From Pseudarthrobacter equi (GTDB lineage Bacteria; Actinomycetota; Actinomycetes; Actinomycetales; Micrococcaceae), in contig NZ_LT629779.1 of assembly GCF_900105535.1 (NCBI RefSeq), positions 2,542,001-2,606,000 of the forward strand: a stretch of DNA of 64,000 bases. Direction: 5' to 3'. Positions 7,975 to 16,343 of the stretch are shown here, one piece after another. The translations under genes and the position numbers were made by a program. The notes under the pieces are model-generated. The model saw only the letters and a program-made list of their open reading frames with translations. It searched no databases and was not told where the DNA came from. Position 1 is the first letter of the stretch; each line of letters begins with the position of its first letter.

Positions 7975-8922
7975 TCAGGATTCAGGCGTCTTGGCCGCTG
8001 TTTGATCGAACAGGCCGCCCGCTGCTGCGGGGTCCGGGTTGGTTCCGCCCAAAGCGCTGCCGATGCCCTTGAGCGCCTCGCCAACTTCACTGGGGATGAT
8101 CCACAACTTGTTGGACGAACCTTCTGCCAGCTTCGGCAGGGTCTGCAGGTACTGGTAAGCCAGAAGTTTCTGGTCCGGGTTGCCCTTATGGATTGCGTCG
8201 AAGACCTTCTGAATGGCCTGGGACTCGCCATCCGCCCTGAGGATGGCGGCCTTGGCGTCACCTTCCGCTTTCAGGATGGCGGCCTGCCGCTGACCTTCAG
8301 CGGTCAGGATGGCTGACTGCTTGGTGCCTTCAGCCGTGAGGATGGCGGCCCGGCGGTCGCGCTCGGCGCGCATCTGCTTTTCCATGGAGTCCTGGATGGA
8401 GTGCGGCGGGTCAATGGCCTTGAGCTCCACCCGGGAAACCCTGATGCCCCAACGGCCGGTGGCTTCGTCCAGCACGCCACGGAGCTGTCCGTTGATCTGG
8501 TCGCGGGAGGTCAGCGCCTCCTCCAGGTTGAGTCCACCCACGACGTTACGCAGGGTGGTGGTGGTGAGCTGTTCCACGGCCTGGATGTAGTTGGCGATCT
8601 CGTACGTGGCAGCCCGCGCATCGGTGACCTGGAAGTAGACCACGGTGTCGATGCTGACCACGAGGTTGTCCTCGGTGATGACCGGCTGGGGTGGGAACGA
8701 GACCACCTGTTCGCGGAGGTCCAGCAGGGGGAGGAGGCGGTCCACGAACGGAATCAGGATGGTAAGCCCCGGGTTGAGCGTCCGCTGGTACTTGCCCAGG
8801 CGCTCCACGACTCCCGCCCGGGCCTGCGGCACGATGCGTACCGACCGCACCAGGACGATGATCACAAAGATGATAAGTACTACCAGCACGACGGCCAAGG
8901 CGGTACTGCCTGCGTTATCCAT
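7975..8922 (-). CDS. SPFH/band 7 (stomatin-like) membrane protein
   Basis: A 315-residue stomatin/QmcA-type protein. Residues 7-28 are an N-terminal membrane segment, followed by the SPFH domain (RIVPQARAGVVERLGKYQRT to about residue 190). Next comes a coiled-coil stretch with repeated AEGxxQAAIL units, then a Gly/Pro-rich tail. Such proteins form membrane scaffolds that organise lipid microdomains and may control proteases. The nfeD gene lies 33 bp upstream on the same strand, a pairing found across bacteria. The ATG is preceded by GAAGGAAATGT. Confidence 0.9.
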   Translation of the reverse strand: MDNAGSTALAVVLVVLIIFVIIVLVRSVRIVPQARAGVVERLGKYQRTLNPGLTILIPFVDRLLPLLDLREQVVSFPPQPVITEDNLVVSIDTVVYFQVTDARAATYEIANYIQAVEQLTTTTLRNVVGGLNLEEALTSRDQINGQLRGVLDEATGRWGIRVSRVELKAIDPPHSIQDSMEKQMRAERDRRAAILTAEGTKQSAILTAEGQRQAAILKAEGDAKAAILRADGESQAIQKVFDAIHKGNPDQKLLAYQYLQTLPKLAEGSSNKLWIIPSEVGEALKGIGSALGGTNPDPAAAGGLFDQTAAKTPES

Positions 8923-8955
8923 ACATTTCCTTCTTCCCCAATTGATAAAGCTGTG

Positions 8956-9420
8956 TCAGGTACGGTCTTCGGCCGGAGGCTGCGCCGAAACAACGGCGGT
9001 GGCGCCATCGATGGCTGCGACGACCACCATCTGGCCGGCCGACAGGATGCCGGCCGCGGAGCGTGCGCTCCAGATGTCGCCGCCGATCTTCACCAGGCCG
9101 CCATCCGAGGTCACTGCCTCCATGACTACGGCATGCTCGCCGATGAGGCGGTCCACATTCGTCCGCTGCTCGGCGGGGCCCTTCTTCAGGTGGGACAGGG
9201 CCACGGGCCGGACGAAGGCGACCATGAGCAAGGAGACAACGCAGAAGATGACGATCTGCAGCCAGGGGTCTGCACCGGCGAAATCGGACACCAGGGCGGC
9301 CAGCGCACCGCCGCCCAGCATGATGAAGAACAGGTCGAGGGTGATCATTTCGACCACCGCGAACGCCAGGAATGCGGTCAGCCACACGGCCCACCAGTTT
9401 TCACCCAACCACTCGAACAC
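8956..9420 (-). CDS. NfeD-family membrane protein
   Basis: A 154-residue protein with a short N-terminal part, two to three membrane segments (about residues 10-80) and a C-terminal soluble domain starting near LIGEHAVVMEAVTSDGG, which fits the OB-fold of short NfeD proteins. NfeD1b proteins work with the adjacent SPFH proteins, probably in membrane microdomain organisation. This is the short form without the serine-protease domain. The two genes form an operon ending at the 7910-7947 terminator. Confidence 0.85.
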   Translation of the reverse strand: MFEWLGENWWAVWLTAFLAFAVVEMITLDLFFIMLGGGALAALVSDFAGADPWLQIVIFCVVSLLMVAFVRPVALSHLKKGPAEQRTNVDRLIGEHAVVMEAVTSDGGLVKIGGDIWSARSAAGILSAGQMVVVAAIDGATAVVSAQPPAEDRT

Positions 9421-9544
9421 TGTGTTCCCCCTTCGTTACAAGGTCCTGACGCGGACCTTTGAGTAACTGTGACTTCCATCCTAGTCGGGCACCACAGGCG
9501 GGGTGCGGGCCGGGAGCGGAAGACCGGGGATAGTGGCCAAGTCG

Positions 9545-10429
9545 TTACAGGCGGCTCTTTGGCCGGTACACCAGCACCTTGAACTTCGCGTCGGCTGCCA
9601 GGGGCTCGGGGCTGCTGTCCAAGCGGTCTGCGATGGCGTCCCGGCCCTGGTGGTGCCCGGCGGGTCCCATGAAGGCCAGGTCGGCGGCTTCCCGGCGGGT
9701 GAGGGACAGCGGGATATCGACGTCGGTACCGGACTCTGCGTCGAAGTGCTCCGCCATGGCCGCGGCCAGGCGGGAGTCCTTGCCTTCCTCGATCCCCAGC
9801 ATGCCGGTCAGCGCGGCAAGGGTGGACAGGTGCCCGGCCCTTGGCGTGACAACGATCAGGCGGCCGTGCGGCCGGAGGACGCGGGCGAACTCCGGGGGGT
9901 TCCTTGGGGCGAAAATGACCGTCACCGCATCCACCGACCCATCGGCCAGGGGGATGCGCTTCCACACGTCCCAGACGAGGTTGACCGCCTCCGGGTTGAG
10001 CCGCGCCGCCCGCCGAAGGGCAAACTTCGAGATATCGAGCCCCACAGCGTTCACCGTCCGGCCCTGCTCCGCGGCAGCGTCCAGCACGGCCCTCAAATAG
10101 TGGCCGGTGCCGGTCCCGGAATCCAGGACGGCTGCATGTTCGCGGGAAAGGCAAGGTACGACGGCGGCTGCCACCTCGCGTGCCAGCGTTGCGTAGTGTC
10201 CCGCGCCAAGGAAGGTGGAACGGGCGTCGGCCATCGCAGCCGTGTCCGCTTCGAATGAAGTGCCCTTGCCCACCAGCATGTTGAAGTAGCCCTGCCGCGC
10301 CGCGTCGAAGCTGTGTCCGGAACCGCATGCCATTCGGGCAGGTCCGGCGGGTCGGGTATCGGCCGCCGCCAACGGCTTCAAACAGAGGGGGCACAACAGC
10401 GGCAGGTCACTGGGAAGGGGCATGGCCAC
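9545..10429 (-). CDS. RlmA-like rRNA (guanine-N1) methyltransferase
   Basis: A 294-residue SAM-dependent methyltransferase. It opens with a zinc-binding segment (LLCPLCLKPL, then MACGSGHSFDAARQGYFNML) typical of the RlmA group, which methylates a guanine in 23S rRNA helix 35. The Rossmann part has the SAM loop VLDSGTGTGHYL (glycine motif) and the motif-IV-like VIFAPRNPPEFARVL. Members include RlmAI (G745) and RlmAII (G748, tylosin-resistance type); which base is modified cannot be told here. Two in-frame ATG codons (10429, 10423) are possible starts. Its neighbour def suggests a translation-related cluster. Confidence 0.82.
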   Translation of the reverse strand: MAMPLPSDLPLLCPLCLKPLAAADTRPAGPARMACGSGHSFDAARQGYFNMLVGKGTSFEADTAAMADARSTFLGAGHYATLAREVAAAVVPCLSREHAAVLDSGTGTGHYLRAVLDAAAEQGRTVNAVGLDISKFALRRAARLNPEAVNLVWDVWKRIPLADGSVDAVTVIFAPRNPPEFARVLRPHGRLIVVTPRAGHLSTLAALTGMLGIEEGKDSRLAAAMAEHFDAESGTDVDIPLSLTRREAADLAFMGPAGHHQGRDAIADRLDSSPEPLAADAKFKVLVYRPKSRL

Positions 10430-10441
10430 TATCTTAAGCGG

Positions 10442-11122
10442 CTAGGGCACACTGATTCCCGCAGGGCCGTCATTGAAGCCCAGGCCCTCGCTTGCCTTGC
10501 CGATCCCCGGCTCAGCCCAGTGGGCAGCGTACTCCGCGTTGCTGCTCAACGATCGGAGCTGCGCCCGGTCCACGTAGAGGATGCCGTTCAGGTGATCCGT
10601 CTCATGCTGGACGATACGTGCCTGCCAGCCGGAGAACTCACGCTGCTCCGCGCCGCCGTCGGGCCTGACGTAGTCCAGCAGCACGGCCTGCGGGCGTGAA
10701 ACCACCGCCTGCAGGCCGTTGAGGGAAAGGCAGCCTTCGTAGAAGGCGGCACGGTCAGGGCCTGCTGGGGTGTAGGCGGGGTTCAGGATGGCCAGGAATT
10801 CGAGCGGCGCGCGTTTGCGGAGGGCCGCTGCCTCGTGGTCCACGTGGTACTGGTCCTCCAGGACGGCCAGCTGCAGGGGAATGCCGAGCTGCGGCGCTGC
10901 AAGCCCCACACCGGGAGCCTCATGCATGACCTGCCGCATGAGCTCTATAAGCCGCGCCAGCTGGTCGGGACTTATTTGGCCGTCGAAGGGAGCAGCCTTC
11001 TGCCGCAGCGCCGGGTGGCCTGCCTGCACGATCGGCGGCAGGGTTCCGGCGGACAGGATGCGCTCCACAGTCTCGCGGATCTGCTCTGCGGTGAGGGCCG
11101 TGGGTGGTGCCGAGAGGGTCAT
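10442..11122 (-). CDS. def: Peptide deformylase
   Basis: A 226-residue peptide deformylase. All three family motifs are present: GVGLAAPQLG (motif 1), EGCLSL (motif 2, Cys metal ligand) and QHETDHLNG (motif 3, the HExxH-like metal site with catalytic Glu). The enzyme removes the N-terminal formyl group from nascent proteins. An N-terminal extension of about 20 residues precedes the usual start, so an internal start cannot be excluded. It lies 12 bp upstream of the RlmA-like gene on the same strand. Confidence 0.93.
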   Translation of the reverse strand: MTLSAPPTALTAEQIRETVERILSAGTLPPIVQAGHPALRQKAAPFDGQISPDQLARLIELMRQVMHEAPGVGLAAPQLGIPLQLAVLEDQYHVDHEAAALRKRAPLEFLAILNPAYTPAGPDRAAFYEGCLSLNGLQAVVSRPQAVLLDYVRPDGGAEQREFSGWQARIVQHETDHLNGILYVDRAQLRSLSSNAEYAAHWAEPGIGKASEGLGFNDGPAGISVP

Positions 11123-11165
11123 GGTGAAAGCCTAACGGCCGGTCCAAGAGACTCCGGTCCTCCGC

Positions 11166-11171
11166 TAAGGT
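11166..11171 (+). promoter_or_regulatory. -10 box of a leaderless promoter (TAAGGT, 7 nt, ATG)
   Basis: TAAGGT ends 7 nt before the ATG at 11179 and no Shine-Dalgarno sequence is present in the def/NTF2 gap. Confidence 0.45.
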
Positions 11172-11178
11172 CTATTCC

Positions 11179-11646
11179 ATGGCTGACGAAACCCCTGTGC
11201 CTGCCGCACCTGCTGTGCCTGTTGAACCCACCACGCCGGACGAAACCACGGCGGGCCCCAGACCGGTGGACCGCGTCCTCGAGTTCATCCGGATCCTGGA
11301 AGCCGGCGGGGGAGCGGCCGAGATCAGGCCCTACCTGGCTGATACTTTCACGCTCGTGGAGGCACCCCATCTGCTGGCGCCCGAGGGCTCCACCCGCACC
11401 CTCGCGGACGTGTTGGCAGGCGCCGACCAAAGTTCGGAGGTGGTGGCCAACCAGGAGTTCACCATCAGGAGGACAACCAGCGAAGGCGGACGCGTGGCTG
11501 TCGAGGCTGACTGGTCCGCAACCGTGCTGATGGACATCCGCTACTGGGACCGCGGTGAGACTATCCGGGCGCGGACCTCGTCGGTCTTCGAAGTCCGTGA
11601 CGGTCTGATCGTCAGCCAGGACAGCTACGACTGCTACTTCCGCTGA
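11179..11646 (+). CDS. NTF2/SnoaL-like protein
   Basis: A 155-residue protein with a Pro/Ala/Thr-rich N-terminus (residues 1-30), then a cone-shaped alpha+beta fold resembling NTF2/SnoaL proteins: helix PVDRVLEFIRILEAGGG, an ADTFTLVEAPHLL strand and C-terminal strands RARTSSVFEVRDGLIVSQDSYDCYF. Such folds bind small hydrophobic ligands or act as cyclases/isomerases; the active residues cannot be assigned. The 3' end overlaps that of the convergent FAD monooxygenase by 35 bp. Whether it works with the polyketide operon next to it is unknown. Confidence 0.75.
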   Translation: MADETPVPAAPAVPVEPTTPDETTAGPRPVDRVLEFIRILEAGGGAAEIRPYLADTFTLVEAPHLLAPEGSTRTLADVLAGADQSSEVVANQEFTIRRTTSEGGRVAVEADWSATVLMDIRYWDRGETIRARTSSVFEVRDGLIVSQDSYDCYFR

Positions 11647-12814
11647 CAACGCTTGCGTCGAACTCCTGCTGCATGGTGAACCGCCCGGCAACCCATTGAT
11701 TGACTACAGGGGACGCCGCGGCCGCGCCGATCACGGAGTTCCGCAATGCCAGGACCGGGGCAGGCAGCGGCCGGCCCAGCAGCATATTGATTTCAGCTTG
11801 GCGCCGCGCCCGCAGGGCCGCCTGGTAGCGGCCGCGCTCGTAGTCGCGGAAGTCCTCCGGGGTATGCCTGCCGGTGACTGTCTGGACGATCAGCGGGGCC
11901 AGTGCCTGGGCGTCGAGCCAGCCCAGGTTCATTCCCTGGCCGCCGATGGGGCTGATTTCGTGGGCGGCGTCGCCCACCAGGATCACGCGTCCGGACACAG
12001 TCCTGCGGGCGATCGATGATCTGACGCTGAAGGCGCTGAGCATGGTGTTGGTGGCGGCCTCCGGGTGAATTTCGGTGCGGTCCGCCACGAGCCGGGCCAG
12101 TGCCTCCGGTGTTGCGCCGCCGACTGGTTTTCCCAGCCGGACCACCCAGCGGCGGACGGCGCCCGGCAGCGGAAACGACTCTACGATGCCGCTGCTCTCA
12201 AGGAAGAGCACGGCCCGGTCACCAAATTCCGGGTGGTCCGCGAAGTCACCCATCACATAGTGGTCCGGGTAGGTTTTCCGCTGGACCGGGACGCCGATCA
12301 GGTCCCTGATCCCGGACCGTGGACCGTCCGCGCCGATCACTATCGACGCCCGGAACGTACTGCTCCCTTGCGCGGCACCCCCGGCGGGCCTTGCCGACAC
12401 ACTGGCGCTGCCGCCGTCGTGCGCTACTTCAAGTACCTCCATCCCGCTCACGAGCGCGCCGCTGTCCAGGGCGCGCACCTGCTCTTCCAGCAGCTGCTCG
12501 GTCCGGTACTGGGGCAGCGAAAGGACGAACGGGAATGCTTCCGATACTCCGGCGAACGGCATGTGGCCCACGGTCCGGCCACGGCTGACTGCCAGCCCGG
12601 AACGGATGGGGACGCCTTCCGCCACCATCCGGCGGGCGATGCCCAGCTGGTCCAAGGCGGCGAGAGCCGGCGGATGGATGCCAATGGCCCGGGAATGATG
12701 GTTCCTCGCGATCCTCCGCTCCAGGACGCGGACGGAAACGCCTTGCCGAAGGAGGACGGCGGCGAGGTACAGGCCCACCGGTCCGCCCCCGACGATGACC
12801 ACATCAGCGTTCAT
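11612..12814 (-). CDS. FAD-dependent monooxygenase of the type III PKS operon
   Basis: A 400-residue group A flavin monooxygenase (PHBH fold). It shows the dinucleotide-binding GGGPVG (residues 9-14), the DG motif in VIGADGPRSGIR and the GD motif LVGDAAHEISPIGGQGMN. These enzymes hydroxylate aromatic or quinone-like substrates using NAD(P)H and O2. It is the third gene of a minus-strand operon with a type III polyketide synthase and a methyltransferase and overlaps the methyltransferase by 11 bp. In related clusters (Streptomyces srs, Actinoplanes agq) such enzymes oxidise alkylresorcinol rings to hydroquinones or quinones. That substrate is inferred here. Confidence 0.88.
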   Translation of the reverse strand: MNADVVIVGGGPVGLYLAAVLLRQGVSVRVLERRIARNHHSRAIGIHPPALAALDQLGIARRMVAEGVPIRSGLAVSRGRTVGHMPFAGVSEAFPFVLSLPQYRTEQLLEEQVRALDSGALVSGMEVLEVAHDGGSASVSARPAGGAAQGSSTFRASIVIGADGPRSGIRDLIGVPVQRKTYPDHYVMGDFADHPEFGDRAVLFLESSGIVESFPLPGAVRRWVVRLGKPVGGATPEALARLVADRTEIHPEAATNTMLSAFSVRSSIARRTVSGRVILVGDAAHEISPIGGQGMNLGWLDAQALAPLIVQTVTGRHTPEDFRDYERGRYQAALRARRQAEINMLLGRPLPAPVLALRNSVIGAAAASPVVNQWVAGRFTMQQEFDASVVSGSSSRSCPG

Positions 12815-13502
12815 GGCCGTCCTTGCGCAGTGCCAGTACCTGGTGGAAGGCTGCCCCGGGTTCCACGGTCCAGCCCGGGGGAGTGAGTGCGGACAGCTCC
12901 GCTGCCGTGTAGCTGCGCCGGATCGAGGTCAGCCCGTCCTCCCGGATGAAAGAGTTCTGGAGCGGGAGCGTGGCGACGCCGAAAAGGGCGAAAGCCAGGG
13001 GGCTGCGGCGCAGGTCGTTGTGCAGGGCCTTCTTCCGGGCAAGCACATCCGAGTGGGCCAGCAGGTTGTTGAATTCTTCCGTTCCGAGGTGGTGCAGGAC
13101 ATGGTTGGAAATAACGACGTCGAACGCGGCACCTTCGCCAACCAGCTCGGCACTGTGCGCCTGCCGGAAGTCCACGCCACGGGTCGGCGGCCGGTTGAGG
13201 GCGAAGGCAGCCGCGCGCGGATCGGGGTCGACGCCGGTGATCCGGACAGCCAGCCCGTCCTTGGCTGCCCAGCGGGCAAGCATGACGGCGAGATCTCCGC
13301 CGCCGGAGCCGATGTCAAGGATGCTGGCCGGTGCTGCTGACAGGACAGGACGCAGTTCGTTGACGTACAGCTGCCTCCACCCGGACACGATCCTGTTGAT
13401 ATGGCCGAACTGGCGGTAGGTGTTCTCCAGCTTCCGCGCATCACAGTCCGGCAGGTCCATTTGTTCCAGCTCGCCTGTCGCACGCTCGGGCCAGATGCGC
13501 AC
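12804..13502 (-). CDS. Class I SAM-dependent methyltransferase of the type III PKS operon
   Basis: A 232-residue methyltransferase. Motif I is ILDIGSGGGDLAVML (about residues 61-75), motif II the acidic end of strand 2 in TGVDPD, and the post-I region includes FDVVISNHVLHHLG. The N-terminus (LENTYRQFGHINRIVSGW) is typical of UbiE/phytoene-type lipid or quinone methyltransferases. It starts 4 bp after the polyketide synthase stop and overlaps the monooxygenase by 11 bp, so the three are probably translated as one unit. It may O- or C-methylate the polyketide product. It is not of the membrane ICMT type used by the srs cluster. Confidence 0.88.
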   Translation of the reverse strand: MRIWPERATGELEQMDLPDCDARKLENTYRQFGHINRIVSGWRQLYVNELRPVLSAAPASILDIGSGGGDLAVMLARWAAKDGLAVRITGVDPDPRAAAFALNRPPTRGVDFRQAHSAELVGEGAAFDVVISNHVLHHLGTEEFNNLLAHSDVLARKKALHNDLRRSPLAFALFGVATLPLQNSFIREDGLTSIRRSYTAAELSALTPPGWTVEPGAAFHQVLALRKDGHER

Positions 13503-13506
13503 CGGG

Positions 13507-14703
13507 TCAGGCCACCGGGATTTCCTGCAGCAGCTGATCCTGCCCCGCCTCTGCGGTGTTTTCCGCCCCCGGCGCCTGCCGCAGCTTGGTCAGGAGCGCT
13601 GTTTCCACCGTCAGGCCGGGGCCGAACGCCATCGAACAGATCCGTTCGTCTCCCGGCTGGCTGTCCTGTTCGAGGATGTGCCGGAGGACAAACAGCACCG
13701 TGGCGCTGCTCATGTTCCCGTAGTTGCGCAGGACTTCACGGGCGGGGACCAGCTGCTCGTCGGTGAGGCCCAACCGGGTCTGGACCTTGTCAAGGATGCT
13801 GCGGCCGCCCGGGTGGATGGCCCAGTGCCTGATGCCGGTGTAGGGGAGTGCTTCGAGGTGGGGCTCGCGGGCCAGCAGCGGCTGCAGGGCGCCCACGATG
13901 TGATCGTCGATGATGTGCGGGACGTAGTTGCCCAGCACCATTTCGAAGCCGTGGTCGCCGATGTTCCAGGCCATGGAGTCCTCGCCAACCGGCGTCAGCA
14001 CCGTTTCGAAGTGGTCGAGCTGCAGCAGGGCGGTTTCTTCCGCCGCCGGGTTGGCCGTGACGATGGCGGCCGCGGCTCCGTCGGCAAACAGCGCCGATCC
14101 CATGATGGTGTCCGGGTCATTGGACGTCCGGACGTGCAGGGAGCACAGTTCAGCACAGACCACGAGGACGACGGCGTTTGGGTCGGCTTCGCAGAACAGT
14201 TTGGCCGCGCGGAGGGCCGGGAAGGCCGCGTAACAGCCCATGAAGCCGAGGTGGTAGCGCTGCACCGACGGGTCGAGGCCCAGCTCACGGACGATCTTGT
14301 AGTCAGGCCCGGGGTTGAAAAAGCCGGTGCAGGAGACAGTCACCAGGTGAGTTATGTCAAGTAAATCGAGATCCGGGCAGGCTTTGACTGCGGCAGCGGA
14401 CGCCTGCACAAACAACTTGGTGGCTTCCCGGGCGAAGATGTCGTTGCGGACCTTCGTGCTGGGATTCAGGAGAAGCCCCGAGTCCGGGTCATAGAACTGT
14501 GGATCTTCAGAGCGGAATGCGTTGGTGAGCTCGTCAACGGCCGTGAACCTGGTCTCAATGGCAGCGGAATCGAAACAAGTGCTCACCAGCCGTGAACCGA
14601 GCCTGCTGAGTCCCGGTTGCGCTGCGAAAACGTCACGCGCCTCCGCCTGGATCAGCTTTGTTGCCGGAACTGCAGTTTCAAGTGAACGCACGTAGACCGT
14701 CAT
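13507..14703 (-). CDS. Type III polyketide synthase (chalcone/stilbene synthase family)
   Basis: A 398-residue thiolase-fold enzyme. The catalytic triad is visible: Cys125 in VTVSCTGFFNPG, His297 in HWAIHPGGRS and Asn330 in NYGNMSSA. Type III synthases elongate a CoA starter with malonyl-CoA and cyclise the chain. The downstream methyltransferase and FAD monooxygenase resemble operons making methylated alkylresorcinols or alkylquinones, so phenolic membrane lipids are the best guess. The starter is unknown. Only a weak ribosome-binding site precedes the ATG. It is the first gene of the operon, and the candidate mobile element begins about 120 bp upstream. Confidence 0.93.
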   Translation of the reverse strand: MTVYVRSLETAVPATKLIQAEARDVFAAQPGLSRLGSRLVSTCFDSAAIETRFTAVDELTNAFRSEDPQFYDPDSGLLLNPSTKVRNDIFAREATKLFVQASAAAVKACPDLDLLDITHLVTVSCTGFFNPGPDYKIVRELGLDPSVQRYHLGFMGCYAAFPALRAAKLFCEADPNAVVLVVCAELCSLHVRTSNDPDTIMGSALFADGAAAAIVTANPAAEETALLQLDHFETVLTPVGEDSMAWNIGDHGFEMVLGNYVPHIIDDHIVGALQPLLAREPHLEALPYTGIRHWAIHPGGRSILDKVQTRLGLTDEQLVPAREVLRNYGNMSSATVLFVLRHILEQDSQPGDERICSMAFGPGLTVETALLTKLRQAPGAENTAEAGQDQLLQEIPVA

Positions 14704-14805
14704 TGACCCATTCTTAACGAGCCCATCCGCAAAGACAATGGCTCAGCGGTCTGACCTGCGGAATCGCCGCTCCTGCCCCTCTCCAAGCAGGTTAGTGGAC
14801 TGGCA

Positions 14806-14832
14806 GCGGGACGTGTTGATGTGGGACGAGTT
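14806..14832. repeat. Left-end repeats of the candidate element
   Basis: Two direct copies 15 bp apart, GCGGGACGTGTT (14806-14817) and GTGGGACGAGTT (14821-14832). The second is the inverse of the copy at 18293-18303. These repeats may be recombinase-binding sites or the element end. Confidence 0.45.
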
Positions 14833-14858
14833 GCTGTTCTAATCAGCTCGAAATCGCT

Positions 14859-14864
14859 TAGGCT
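14859..14864 (+). promoter_or_regulatory. -10 box of a leaderless promoter (TAGGCT, 6 nt, ATG)
   Basis: TAGGCT, 6 nt, then the ATG at 14871, identical in layout to the helY promoter. No Shine-Dalgarno sequence is present. Confidence 0.45.
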
Positions 14865-14870
14865 CGGGCA

Positions 14871-15191
14871 ATGAGTAGACCTGCGGATTCCCCAAAATTC
14901 GCCCGTGCCCGGGTTGCAAAGGTCATGGAAGTGCTGATCTTCGTGTGTTGGGGGGTCATTGCCGTCAGTTTTGTCGCCGTCACCCTAGCCGGGCATATGC
15001 GACCTCTGTCTTTGGTGACACTTGCTGGCGCGATGGCTTGTCTGGCGGGGATCCTTTTCGTTCTCTTCTCGAGCTGGAAAAAGTGGGCGCATGACACCAG
15101 CTACTCCCTCTCAGGCAAAGGACTTGGCCTCATTTTTGCATTGGTGGGTGTAAGCCTGTTGTTCGTCGTGTTGACGGTGGTCCTGCAATAG
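14871..15191 (+). CDS. Small three-helix membrane protein (possible element passenger)
   Basis: A 106-residue protein with three hydrophobic segments (about residues 18-40, 45-67 and 83-105) and a short basic N-terminus. No family motif is recognised. It converges on the recombinase operon: its stop is 6 bp from the stop of the last recombinase gene. It lies inside the proposed element boundaries, so it may be a passenger, or a host gene beside which the module inserted. It is visibly less GC-rich than its neighbours, and a leaderless -10 box precedes the ATG. Confidence 0.65.
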   Translation: MSRPADSPKFARARVAKVMEVLIFVCWGVIAVSFVAVTLAGHMRPLSLVTLAGAMACLAGILFVLFSSWKKWAHDTSYSLSGKGLGLIFALVGVSLLFVVLTVVLQ

Positions 15192-15197
15192 ATGGGG

Positions 15198-16343
15198 TCA
15201 TCGGTGAAGCGTCGAGATGTATTGCGCATAGTTTGCTGATGAGGCGAGGGCGTGGCGATCTATCGTGGTCGGGGAGTAGCCGAGGGCTTCGGCGATGATG
15301 GCCACTGGGGCGAGTTTGGTGAGTTCGTGGAGGGTTCCTAGTCTGGCCGCCCTGCTGCTGAACGAAGCGCTGAGCTGCTCCGTGAGGGTTGAGGCCTGGA
15401 GGTGCTGGCCGGGTAAGCCTCCTCGGAATACCCAGTTGCTGTTGGGGTGCGCTGCTGTCTGATGGTGGGTTGGGGTGGCTGCGAGTTCTCGCCAGGGTTC
15501 ATCGAGCGGTGGCGTAAGTGCGATTTCGACGGTTCCGAGCGTGATGGTGACGAGTTCCTCTGTCACGGTGACGTTGTCCCAGGTTAGTTGGACGATGTCT
15601 GAGACTTGTTGGCCGAAGACCAGGATGAGGATGGCTGCGGCGCGGTGTCGAGGGTTCATGTCGGTCGTGTGGCTGAGATTGGTAACGAGTTCGGTCTGGG
15701 CGGCGGCGTCGAGCCGCGGGCTGGTGCCGCGGCGGTGAGGCTGCAGTTTCAGGGACGGGTCGATGAGGTTGGTCTTGATTGCCCAGTCAAGAAAGCGTGA
15801 AGCGATGCCTCGTGTCGTGGGGCCTTCTGCCTGCCATCGGTCCAGGTGCGCCTGGTTCAATTGCGCGAGTTCGGCGCCTTGATCGGTGAGCCAGTTCAGC
15901 AGTTCGATAGCGACGGTGACTGCCTGTTTGGCCCGCAGGAACGTTCCTCGGGTGACTGCGTCCATCTGGTTCATGCGGCGCTGGTGGTGCCAGCGGATAT
16001 AGCGACGGGTGATGTCGCGGTGGCGCGGGTTGGTGATCCGGTCGAGGGCCTGCTCGGCCCAGTCGCTGAACCTAGTGCTGAGTTCATCGCGGCGCGGCAG
16101 CGCGTTGTGTTCGACCAGTAGGCCGCGGACGTATTCGCGGGTGCGCGATGCCGGTAGTTCGTCGAGGCGGGCGTGGGTGATCACAGGTTCGGCAGCGAGT
16201 TGTTGGAGGAACTCGGCGACGTGTGGCTGCTGGATCCAGGTGAGGCCGCTGTTAGCGCGTTTCATGGACTTCAGAGCGGTGGCGACTGCCTGGAGTTCGG
16301 CCGGAGGGCGGCTGGTTTTCCGGCGGGTTGAGGATCCGGTCAA
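15198..16343 (-). CDS. Degenerate tyrosine-recombinase-family protein lacking catalytic residues
   Basis: A 381-residue protein, last of a four-gene minus-strand operon. The C-terminal half resembles an integrase catalytic domain: FGQQVSDIVQLTWDNV (about 243-258) aligns with the usual G-L-R-x-x-E-L motif but has Gln in place of the first catalytic Arg. ARLGTLHELTKLAP (333-346) aligns with the H-x-x-R box without the Arg. LGYSPTTIDRHALA (354-367) aligns with the LGH...Y motif without the His and with no Tyr at the nucleophile position. The N-terminal half is helical, like core-binding domains. The frame is uninterrupted, so this looks like a maintained non-catalytic partner rather than a pseudogene. 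An alternative start at 16265 would cut the overlap with the upstream gene from 92 to 14 bp. Confidence 0.7.
   Translation of the reverse strand: MTGSSTRRKTSRPPAELQAVATALKSMKRANSGLTWIQQPHVAEFLQQLAAEPVITHARLDELPASRTREYVRGLLVEHNALPRRDELSTRFSDWAEQALDRITNPRHRDITRRYIRWHHQRRMNQMDAVTRGTFLRAKQAVTVAIELLNWLTDQGAELAQLNQAHLDRWQAEGPTTRGIASRFLDWAIKTNLIDPSLKLQPHRRGTSPRLDAAAQTELVTNLSHTTDMNPRHRAAAILILVFGQQVSDIVQLTWDNVTVTEELVTITLGTVEIALTPPLDEPWRELAATPTHHQTAAHPNSNWVFRGGLPGQHLQASTLTEQLSASFSSRAARLGTLHELTKLAPVAIIAEALGYSPTTIDRHALASSANYAQYISTLHR

Noticed and set aside
15198..16343. 381-aa recombinase-like gene as a decayed pseudogene
   Set aside because: The frame is complete and coupled to its neighbours, and the framework residues around the lost catalytic positions are kept. 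Loss of activity with retention of fold is the better reading.
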